From Alphaproteobacteria bacterium (lineage in GTDB: Bacteria; Pseudomonadota; Alphaproteobacteria; UBA8366), in assembly GCA_021774335.1 (NCBI GenBank), contig JAJFJD010000008.1, positions 124,001 to 188,000 of the forward strand: DNA of 64,000 nt. Direction: 5' to 3'. The translations under genes and the position numbers were made by a program. Numbering within the stretch: the first letter of the stretch is position 1; each line of letters opens with the position of its first letter. The notes under the pieces are model-generated. The model searched no databases and had not been told where the DNA came from. It worked only from the letters and a program-made list of their open reading frames with translations. This document shows, piece by piece, positions 7,702 through 14,547 of the stretch.

Positions 7702-8766
7702 TTAGACCGCGGCCACCTCGATACGGTTGGTATCGAACGCCTTGCCATGCCTCAGGACACTCCAGGCGATACGCGCAAGTTTGTTGGCTAGGGCGGCGGC
7801 CAGCTTGTTCTTGTGCATTCTTTGCGAGGCCTGCTCCAGCCACGGCCCGAAGCTGAACTTCTCCCAGTTGCGGGGGCGCATCAGGATGATGTGGGCGGCC
7901 TGCACGAACAGGGTGCGAAGATATCGGCTGCCGCGTTTAGAGATGCGGCCCAGGGTTGTCTTGCCGCCGGTGCTGAATTGCCGCGGCACAAGCCCGAGCC
8001 AGGCGCCGAAGTCGCGCCCTCTGTCGAAGGCTTCACCGGTACCGATGGCCGCCACCATGGCGGTCGATATGATCGGACCGATACCGGGAACGCTCATCAA
8101 CCGACTGCAGTTGGCCTCGCGTTTGCTAATCATCTCGATCTCGGTGGTCGTGCTCTCGATGCGCTCGTCGAGCCAGAGCCAGTCTTCGTAGAGTCCGACG
8201 ATGATGTCGCTCATGCGCGGCGATATCTCGTCCTCTCGGTTCCGCAGGATGGCGAACAACGACTTCCGAAGAGCATGCGCTCCGGTGCGCACGGTAATGC
8301 CCTGCTCGATCAGAAAGGCGCGGATCTGATTGATCGTTGCCGTCCGTCGTGACACCAGTCGCGCCCGCACTCGATGCAGTGCCTGCAGGTCCAATTGATC
8401 CTGAGTCTTCTCACGAACACACCGAATATTGGGGCGCAGAGCAGCCTCCGCGATCGCCTCGGCATCGTTGTAGTCGTTCTTTTGCCCCTTGAGGAAAGGC
8501 TTGGTGTATTTGGCGGGCATGATCCGCGGGTCGAAACCGAGACCGCGTAATGTCCGGCTGACAAAATGCGCGCTCAAGCATGCTTCCATGCCAACGATGC
8601 AGGGCGATAACTTCTTGAACTCGTCCACCAAGGACAGGCGCTTGATCTTCCGTCGAAGAGCTATCCTGCCGTCACCATCAAATCCGACCAGATGAAAGAC
8701 GTCCTTGCCAATATCGATGCCCATGGAGGCGAGTTCGGAAACCTTCTGCTTTGGGGATTTCGTCAT
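7702..8766 (-). CDS. IS110-family transposase (DEDD / Transposase_20)
   Basis: A full-length 354-residue transposase. The N-terminal RuvC-like domain shows the DEDD set: D18 in GIDIGKD, E61 in GMEACLS, D98 and D101 in KNDYNDAEAI. The C-terminal Transposase_20 domain includes MSVPGIGPIISTAM and the conserved GSRYLRTLFVQAA, in which the Ser is the proposed strand-attack nucleophile of this family. No frameshift or internal stop, so the element may be active. It should catalyse RNA-guided recombination of a circular IS into its target. The gene is followed by a 223-bp non-coding IS end and preceded by only 62 bp before the right inverted repeat. Confidence 0.96.
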   Translation of the reverse strand: MTKSPKQKVSELASMGIDIGKDVFHLVGFDGDGRIALRRKIKRLSLVDEFKKLSPCIVGMEACLSAHFVSRTLRGLGFDPRIMPAKYTKPFLKGQKNDYNDAEAIAEAALRPNIRCVREKTQDQLDLQALHRVRARLVSRRTATINQIRAFLIEQGITVRTGAHALRKSLFAILRNREDEISPRMSDIIVGLYEDWLWLDERIESTTTEIEMISKREANCSRLMSVPGIGPIISTAMVAAIGTGEAFDRGRDFGAWLGLVPRQFSTGGKTTLGRISKRGSRYLRTLFVQAAHIILMRPRNWEKFSFGPWLEQASQRMHKNKLAAALANKLARIAWSVLRHGKAFDTNRIEVAAV

Positions 8767-8828
8767 GGGATGCTGCTCCTATTTCTCGCAGGTTAAAGTC
8801 TTCTCAGACTAACCCGCCGCTTCAGGGG

Positions 8829-8842
8829 AGCAGCCGGTCCAT
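8829..8842 (-). repeat. IS subterminal inverted repeat, right
   Basis: AGCAGCCGGTCCAT on the plus strand, the exact reverse complement of 7465-7478, just inside the CCCAT that marks the right end. Confidence 0.8.
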
Positions 8843-8876
8843 CCCATTAGCGGACATTCCGAGCCGTCAGGGGCAT
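8843..8876. repeat. Dispersed repeat copy C, right part (beyond the IS)
   Basis: CCCATTAGCGGACATTCC and about 15 further bases complete the repeat broken at 7460. Joining the two flanks restores TCCGGTAAT-GACCC-ATTAGCGGA, a near-perfect palindrome. Confidence 0.7.
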
Positions 8877-8885
8877 AAAATATAA

Positions 8886-9827
8886 CTAAAGATCCTGATC
8901 CGTCGTTCTGCCAAGTTGCGAACAATCTTTAATCAATCTTCGCAACCAGATCATCGCCGGATCGTGTTCTGTCCGCTTGTGCCAGATCTGGCGATAACCG
9001 AAATTGCTGATCTCGACCGGTGTATTCAGACACTGCAAATTCGAATTGCTTGCGAAATGCTGTGCTACACGGGTTGGCAGCGTCAGCAGCATGTCGGTTT
9101 GCGCAACGATCAGCGGCGCTGTCGAGAAATACGGCAAGCGCAACGCGATGTGTCGCTTCATCCCCTTGGCCTCTAGGGCTCTATCAATCTCGCTGAAGCG
9201 TCCCCCGAGTACGGTCACCAATATGTGCGGCCAAGCCAAAAAACTCTCGAGGGGAATGGTGCCGTTCCTCTTCTCTTTCGCGATCGGATGGTTCTTCCGA
9301 AATACGAACGAATAGCTCTCTTCGAATAGATGTTCGGACCCTAAGCTATCTGGGATGGCGGCATCTGAATAGAGAACCAAATCCAGCCGCCCCTCAGCCA
9401 AATCCTTTAAAGCGTCGTTGGAGAACGCGACGATATCTAGATTGGCCTTCGGGGCTTCCGTAGCGAATCTTCTTGATGCATCAAGGATCACCGTGCTCGC
9501 GCCGTAGTCCGTCGTTGCAATGTGAAACGTCTGGTCGGTTGATCCTGGGTCAAACTCTTGCGCTGAAAGAAGGTCCGCGAGATCGTCAACCAGATCGGAT
9601 ATCCGATGCGAGAGTTGTTGGGCCCGGTTCGTTGGGACAACACCGCCGGGCGCACGTACGAATAATGGGTCGTCAAACATCGTTCGCAGGTGAGCCAACA
9701 CTCTGCTCACTGCTGGCTGGCTCATATGGAGTTCAGATGCGGTGCTCGTCACGTTCCTCGTTTGGATCAATGACTGGAAGACCACCAGGTGACTGGCATT
9801 GCATCTGAGCAAATCCGATTTTTGCAT
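8886..9827 (-). CDS. LysR-family transcriptional regulator
   Basis: 313 residues with an N-terminal winged helix-turn-helix (about 13-72): SLIQTRNVTSTASELHMSQ, then PAVSRVLAHLRTMFDDPLFV, the standard LysR signature. It is followed by a periplasmic-binding-protein-like effector domain (from about residue 95, beginning FHIATTDYG). LysR proteins usually control a divergently transcribed neighbour; here that is the exported alpha/beta hydrolase at 10019, across an AT-rich 191-bp spacer (9828-10018) that probably holds both promoters. The effector domain resembles the NodD/PcaQ-like 'TTDY' subgroup but no inducer can be named. Confidence 0.92.
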   Translation of the reverse strand: MQKSDLLRCNASHLVVFQSLIQTRNVTSTASELHMSQPAVSRVLAHLRTMFDDPLFVRAPGGVVPTNRAQQLSHRISDLVDDLADLLSAQEFDPGSTDQTFHIATTDYGASTVILDASRRFATEAPKANLDIVAFSNDALKDLAEGRLDLVLYSDAAIPDSLGSEHLFEESYSFVFRKNHPIAKEKRNGTIPLESFLAWPHILVTVLGGRFSEIDRALEAKGMKRHIALRLPYFSTAPLIVAQTDMLLTLPTRVAQHFASNSNLQCLNTPVEISNFGYRQIWHKRTEHDPAMIWLRRLIKDCSQLGRTTDQDL

Positions 9828-10018
9828 AATATTTATCTTAATAATTCATTAGACGAATTATTGTGAATAATCGAAGGTGCGATCAAGTTCAATAAACCAT
9901 GATAACGAACTTGATTTTTCGCATTGCGGCTAGGGATTGAGGTTGTCCGGCAACGGCTCTTCAACGGCTGCGAGATCTTGGTGCCGTAGGGCACGGTTGT
10001 TGAAAGGAACCGCCGGGA

Positions 10019-11044
10019 ATGATCGCATTTCGCGCTCGAATGGGGCCAGCAAAGAAGTTGGTCTGTGCCTGCATGGTCGCAGGAATGCTGATGGCCTGGG
10101 GCCAAGCGGATGGCAAAGAAACGGAACCGTACTCGGTCGAGAAGATTAGCTTCAAAAGCGGAAAAAATACGCTTCGAGGTTTTCTCTTCACGCCGCGAGA
10201 AGGAAGGAAGAAGTACAAGGCGGTAACGCTGATTGGCCCGGTCGCCTTCGTCAAAGAGCAAGCACCCTTTGAGTATGCGAAGACGCTCGCATCCAAGGGA
10301 TACAAGGCATTGATTTTTGATCCGACATATCACGGCGAAAGTGACGGGTTGCCACGCCGTTTGGAAAGCGGCAATCAGAAGATCAAAGATATCTCGGCTT
10401 CCATTGATTATCTCGAGAGCTTGGATGATGTGGATGGCGGAAATATTTTTGGTGTCGGCATCTGCCAAGGCGTGAACTGGATGATCAAGGCCGCGAACCA
10501 AGATGATCGAATTAAATCGGTCTCCCTCGTCGCTGGTCATTATCTGGTGCCTGAAGTTGCCGAGAAATATACCGGCGGTAAGAAGGCGCTGGCGGCCCGC
10601 CTCAGCAAAGCGCAAGAGGCCAAGGCAAAGTTCGAGGCAACCGGCGAAGCGGATTACATTCCAATCGTCAGTACCGACAATCCGAGCGCCTTGCTATTAC
10701 CAAGACCGATTCATGATTGGTATATCCCTTGGGCAAGCAATGAAGCTGGCCGCAAAGGGCTGTGGCAAAATAGAATTACCCGGATGAGCGAGCTTGAAAT
10801 CTGGGGCACCGACATCGCCGAAGATTTGGCTCGGCTGAAAAAACCCGTATTGCTGATCCATTCAGACCGTGCGGCCAGTGGCCCAGTTGTCCCGAAACAA
10901 TTGTTCGATGTTATCCCCGCGTCAAAAAAGAAACTGGTTTGGTTCGAGGACCAATTTCAGATGCTGTTTTATGATAACTCCACGACAATCGAACGAGCCG
11001 TATCCCATATCGACAAATGGTTTGAAAATACAAGCAAGCGGTAA
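10019..11044 (+). CDS. Exported alpha/beta hydrolase with Cys at the nucleophile position
   Basis: 341 residues with a probable signal peptide (KKLVCACMVAGMLMAWGQADG, about 12-32). The hydrolase core begins near residue 42. The nucleophile elbow reads GVGICQG, placing Cys149 where Ser usually sits, as in dienelactone-hydrolase and YcjY-type relatives. The acid may be the Asp in LIHSDRAA. At the place where the catalytic His is expected (near EDQFQMLFYD) the residue is Gln, so the classical triad looks incomplete. It may hydrolyse an ester or thioester in the periplasm or have a changed chemistry. It is divergent from the LysR gene, its likely regulator. A start at the in-frame ATG at 10040 is also possible. 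Confidence 0.78.
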   Translation: MIAFRARMGPAKKLVCACMVAGMLMAWGQADGKETEPYSVEKISFKSGKNTLRGFLFTPREGRKKYKAVTLIGPVAFVKEQAPFEYAKTLASKGYKALIFDPTYHGESDGLPRRLESGNQKIKDISASIDYLESLDDVDGGNIFGVGICQGVNWMIKAANQDDRIKSVSLVAGHYLVPEVAEKYTGGKKALAARLSKAQEAKAKFEATGEADYIPIVSTDNPSALLLPRPIHDWYIPWASNEAGRKGLWQNRITRMSELEIWGTDIAEDLARLKKPVLLIHSDRAASGPVVPKQLFDVIPASKKKLVWFEDQFQMLFYDNSTTIERAVSHIDKWFENTSKR

Positions 11045-11127
11045 AACTCGCCGCAATTACTGCTCCATGCATGCGCGTCGCTATATGTGACTGGGAAATT
11101 AGCGCGCCGTTTCGCGATATAAGTTTG

Positions 11128-11170
11128 GGTTGCCCGCTAATGTCCGCCCCTGGCTAATAGCGGACCTGAA
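11128..11170. repeat. Dispersed repeat, degenerate copy F
   Basis: Reads GTTGCCCGCTAATGTCCGC then CCCTGGCTAATAGCGGACC, i.e. the AGCGGAC unit in both orientations separated by a short spacer. This is a shortened or rearranged copy between the hydrolase and the FMN oxidase genes. Confidence 0.6.
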
Positions 11171-11306
11171 CGCGCGCTCGGAGTTGGGTCTGCTCTATGC
11201 CCAAGAGCGGAATTAGGCAACCACGGATCACGCTACATTCGGAGTCCCAATTGCCAACGCCCTCCCGCCGATCGACCTCCTAAAGAGCCCCTCGTCGAGG
11301 TTTCGC

Positions 11307-12515
11307 TTACTCCGCCGCCGCACTTAGAGACTCTTCAATCCTAGGCACCCAATTTGGTGGGTTCCAAAAAATCTGCGGGCCGATTTCCTCCACCGTATTG
11401 AACCCGCATTGGGCCATGATGCGATCGGTTTCTTCGCGGAAAATTTCAAGCGCACGATAGGCACCAGTTTCGCCGGCGGCGGCCGCCCCCCAGAGTGTCG
11501 GCCGGCCGGACATCACCATGTCTGCACCAAGCGCAATGGCTTTGACAATATCGGAACCGCGTCGTGCGCCGCTATCGATGATCACCCGAATACGATCGCC
11601 GACCGCTGCCCGGACCTCGGGCAGCACCTGCAAAGGTGCCGGGGCGCAGTCGACATAGCGCCCACCATGATTCGACAGAATGACACCTTGGAGGCCCTCC
11701 TCCATGGCGATCACCGCGTCTTCCTTACTCTGGAGCCCCTTGATCAGCATATTGCCCGGCCACATGTCGCGGATCCGCCGGATGTCGTCCCAGGACTGGC
11801 TATCCGATTTCACATGCTTGTAGGAAAGGTCGCTGCCGGTGATCTTTCTCGACAATTCGGGCGGATAGTTTTCCTTCTTGAACGCGCCGCGTCGCAAATA
11901 TTGCTGCGCCAGTACCCGCACGCACCACTCGGGCTTTGCCAGCAACTGTGCGAAAAGACGCGGAGAATAATGTAGCGGCATCGAAAAGCCGTTCCTGTAA
12001 TTGTACTCGCGGTTGGGGCCCACGGGACCGTCCACTGTCACCATGAGCGTCTCGAACCCGGCAGCCTTGACCCGGTCCATGAACGTCATGCTCATCTCCC
12101 GGTCATCCCACATGTAGAGCTGGAACCAGAGGTCGCCGCCGGCCTTTTCGCAGATTTCCTCCATCGGCGTCAGCGCATTGGTCGCCACGGTGCAGGGAAC
12201 ACCCATTTTCGCTGCCGCCTTCGCGATCTCGATTTCGCCGCCATAACTGACAATGCCGCCGGACCCTGTCGGCGAAATACCGTAGGGCATCGTGATCTTC
12301 TTGCCGAAGATTTCCGTTTCGGTCGAGCGCCCGGAAACGTCCACCAGTACCCGGTTCTTTATCTTGAGCGATCTGTATGCGCCGCGGTTATTCTTTACCG
12401 CGATCCCGTCTTCCGCGCCGCCATCGACGAATTCGAAGATGCCGCGCGGCAGCTTTCTTTTTGCGTTCTGGCGAAGATCTTCGATGTTATATGCGCCCAA
12501 TTTATCACGTGTCAT
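11307..12515 (-). CDS. FMN-dependent 2-hydroxyacid oxidase/dehydrogenase (lactate/mandelate type)
   Basis: 402 residues of the alpha-hydroxyacid oxidizing enzyme family. Visible are the FMN-site MPYGISPTGSGG near residue 80, LWFQLYMWDD, TVDGP, and the C-terminal catalytic and phosphate-binding run LSNHGGRYVD, then IIDSGARRGSDIVKAIALGA. The HGGR His/Arg pair is the active-site base and substrate anchor. It oxidises an L-2-hydroxyacid to the 2-oxoacid, probably membrane-associated or cytosolic. The ATG at 12515 is preferred over 12641 because GGGGAG lies at good spacing and MTRDKLGAYN is the usual start. Two TAGACCATC copies and a palindrome upstream suggest repression by a GntR-like regulator. 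Confidence 0.9.
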   Translation of the reverse strand: MTRDKLGAYNIEDLRQNAKRKLPRGIFEFVDGGAEDGIAVKNNRGAYRSLKIKNRVLVDVSGRSTETEIFGKKITMPYGISPTGSGGIVSYGGEIEIAKAAAKMGVPCTVATNALTPMEEICEKAGGDLWFQLYMWDDREMSMTFMDRVKAAGFETLMVTVDGPVGPNREYNYRNGFSMPLHYSPRLFAQLLAKPEWCVRVLAQQYLRRGAFKKENYPPELSRKITGSDLSYKHVKSDSQSWDDIRRIRDMWPGNMLIKGLQSKEDAVIAMEEGLQGVILSNHGGRYVDCAPAPLQVLPEVRAAVGDRIRVIIDSGARRGSDIVKAIALGADMVMSGRPTLWGAAAAGETGAYRALEIFREETDRIMAQCGFNTVEEIGPQIFWNPPNWVPRIEESLSAAAE

Positions 12516-12600
12516 GCTTATCTCCCCAAGAAAGGCGGACCTGCCGCGACGGTTCTTACCAGTTGTTAGTTTAGACCATCCCCGGTGTTTGGAGAGCGGC

Positions 12601-12616
12601 GGTCTACTCGTAGACC
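12601..12616. promoter_or_regulatory. Candidate operator palindrome upstream of the 2-hydroxyacid oxidase gene
   Basis: GGTCTAC-TC-GTAGACC is a perfect 7-bp inverted repeat 86 bp upstream of the ATG at 12515. Its half-site TAGACCATC recurs as a direct repeat at 12572-12580. GGTC..GACC-type palindromes resemble FadR/LldR (GntR family) operators of lactate genes; this link is inference. Confidence 0.4.
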
Positions 12617-12643
12617 ATCGAACAGCGAAGGGCATGACCACTA

Positions 12644-12752
12644 TTGGCTATTAGCGGACATCCTCGCCCTCTTTAGCTACGTTTGCTTTACACCCAGGAA
12701 CGGACATTCAGGCGCCAGAAACCGGCTTCCGCTCATGACTCATTCCGGACAT
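12644..12752. repeat. Dispersed palindromic intergenic repeat, copy G (uninterrupted long form)
   Basis: TTGGCTATTAGCGGACATCC, then TTTGCTTTACACCCAGGAAC and GGACATTCAGG, then GGCTTCCGCTCATGACTCAT followed by TCCGGACATCG. It aligns along about 100 bp with copy C and shows what copy C looks like without the IS at its right end. Confidence 0.8.
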
Positions 12753-12970
12753 CGCGCCTACTGATAGCCGCCGGCGGCCACGCGACCCATTGTCGAACCG
12801 ACTTTGTGTGCGGCGACCACATGGACGTGGAAATCCTGCTCGTGGCGATCCGGTTAGTGGCAGACGTCGACTGCACTATACGAAGTCGCACGTGATTCGG
12901 CATGTCTGATAAGGTTCGCTTTGACTCGTAAACTTGCTCGAAAGGACATGTCATCACCGTAGCCCGTAAC

Positions 12971-14305
12971 TTGGCGGCGTTTGTCGCCGAAACCGACTCT
13001 ACCGGACTTCCAGCGCAGACCCTCGACCATGCGGCAATGCTGATCGCCTCCACATTGGCGAGTGCGTCCTGTGGGCGGGACATATCGTCGGCCGCCGTCA
13101 TTCGTAAACTATCGCAAGAGCGCGGCGGGTCCCCGGAATCAAGCATTTGGTTCGATGGCGGGTTAAAGCTGCCTGCCATCAGTGCGGCGCGTGTAAATGC
13201 GGTGATGAGTGACGCGGCGGCCTCAGATGATAGCGATCTCCGTAACATCACCCATGCGGGCACGCCACTGACCGCGACCACGCTCGCGATGGCGGAGAAG
13301 ACGGGCGCGAATGGCCGGGATGTACTCGCCGCCATCGTGCTCGGCTATGAAGCAGCGGGACGCATAGGAACCTCGATTACGCCTGGCTTTCGCCAGCGCG
13401 GCTTTCATGCCTGCTTGATTGCTATCTTTAGTGGCGCGGTGGCGACGGCGCGACTGCTCGGGCTCGGCGAGGCGCAAATGACTCATGCTATAGCGCTCTC
13501 CGCTACGTCCATCGGTGGCCTCGTGGCTGCAGGCAATGAGAGCGTCGCCCGCGAATATCACGGTGGGCTCGCTACCTTGCTCGGGATGGAGGCCGCCATG
13601 GCTGCGGGACACGGTTTCACGGCCGAAGATCGAATTTTCGAAATGCCAGGTGGGTTCTGCGAGACTTATGGCGCACCGAACAGCAACAGCAGTGCCGATA
13701 TTGTCGCGGATCTTGGCCAGGAGTGGGATATCATTACCGACATGGCGATCAAGCTGATGCCGGGCAGCCATTTCAACCACGCGACCGCCGAAGCGGCGGC
13801 AAATGCGGTGCGCAAAGGTAATGTCAAACCCGAGAATGTTGCTGCAATCAGGTTGTCGCGGCCCGGCCTGACTTCGTTTGCCGGCCCCCGCCATCCGGAG
13901 AACCTCGTCGACATGGCGCACAGCACCGCCTACTTCTTGGCCGCAAGCGTTGCCGATCGCGATTTTACCTGGGAGCATGCGACGCAGGCGAAGATTAACG
14001 ATCCGGTCATCCATCAATTAATAGATAAGACCGAGGTGGGCCCTCCGCCGATAGAAAACGTCGCCGCCTACCGCCAGGGCGCCACAGTGACCATCGAAAC
14101 CACCGACGGGCAGACTTTCGAAGACACCGTTCTCGTGCCCAAAGGTGCCGGGTGCAGGGGCATCGATTGGGCTGACATTGACGCCAAATACCGCAGTCTG
14201 ATTCGTCCAGCGGTCGCGCCCGAGCGGGTCGAGGAAAGCCTTGCGATCATCCACGACTTTGCCCGATGCTCGAATGTTGCTGCGTTTGTCGAATTGCTCC
14301 GTTAG
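12971..14305 (+). CDS. MmgE/PrpD family protein (first of three)
   Basis: 444 residues matching MmgE/PrpD (2-methylcitrate dehydratase / cis-aconitate decarboxylase fold): helical N-domain with LAAFVAETDSTGLP, DISSAAVIRKL and VLGYEAAGRIG, then HACLIAIFSGAVATARLLGL, and a C-terminal ferredoxin-like half with MPGSHFNHATAEAAANAV. These enzymes dehydrate or decarboxylate tricarboxylic-like acids. The start is doubtful: the only conventional in-frame start is TTG at 12971, without a ribosome-binding site. An ATC codon at 12953 sits 6 nt after AAGGA and would give a family-typical N-terminus (TVARNLAAFV). It lies upstream of the ThDP enzyme gene on the same strand (242 bp gap). Confidence 0.85.
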   Translation: MAAFVAETDSTGLPAQTLDHAAMLIASTLASASCGRDISSAAVIRKLSQERGGSPESSIWFDGGLKLPAISAARVNAVMSDAAASDDSDLRNITHAGTPLTATTLAMAEKTGANGRDVLAAIVLGYEAAGRIGTSITPGFRQRGFHACLIAIFSGAVATARLLGLGEAQMTHAIALSATSIGGLVAAGNESVAREYHGGLATLLGMEAAMAAGHGFTAEDRIFEMPGGFCETYGAPNSNSSADIVADLGQEWDIITDMAIKLMPGSHFNHATAEAAANAVRKGNVKPENVAAIRLSRPGLTSFAGPRHPENLVDMAHSTAYFLAASVADRDFTWEHATQAKINDPVIHQLIDKTEVGPPPIENVAAYRQGATVTIETTDGQTFEDTVLVPKGAGCRGIDWADIDAKYRSLIRPAVAPERVEESLAIIHDFARCSNVAAFVELLR

Positions 14306-14403
14306 CCATTGTGCCGGCGCGATTTCGTTCCTGGTCTGACAATGCCCCAATCAATGGAGGCCACCGGGTTGCTCCAATCGGATTTGCCCAGCATCATGAG
14401 ATG

Positions 14404-14427
14404 CGACATTCCAAATGGGGAATGTCG
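14404..14427. other. Stem-loop between the PrpD and ThDP-enzyme genes
   Basis: CGACATTCC-AAATGG-GGAATGTCG forms a perfect 9-bp stem with a 6-nt loop. There is no downstream T-run, so it is not a standard terminator. The arm shares GACATTCC with the dispersed repeat at 3.9-12.7 kb and could be a decayed relative, or an mRNA processing/stability element. Confidence 0.4.
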
Positions 14428-14547
14428 GATTGTGCATTTGCGGCGCTGGCAACAAGCTTGCGCCTTCCACTGCGTCGCGATCCTGAAACCGCCAACGCAG
14501 ACTTTGACTAAGGCCAGCGCCACCGCGCCGCCGCAAGGAGAGCGACG

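Larger units (their letters stand above)
7461..8847. mobile_element. Complete IS110-family (IS1111-type) insertion sequence, about 1.39 kb
   Basis: The element contains one full-length DEDD transposase on the minus strand. Ends are inferred from a perfect 14-bp subterminal inverted repeat (ATGGACCGGCTGCT at 7465-7478, its complement at 8829-8842) and from CCCAT present both just outside the left end (7456-7460) and at the right end (8843-8847). Subterminal inverted repeats and a long non-coding stretch downstream of the transposase gene are hallmarks of the IS1111 branch. The insertion lies precisely in the terminal palindrome of a dispersed intergenic repeat, consistent with the known taste of IS110 relatives for palindromic repeats. 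The exact terminal nucleotides may be off by a few bases. Confidence 0.82.

Noticed and set aside
9833..10615. 260-codon minus-strand frame between the LysR and hydrolase genes
   Set aside because: Overlaps the supported alpha/beta hydrolase gene and the divergent spacer; low-quality composition and no domain.
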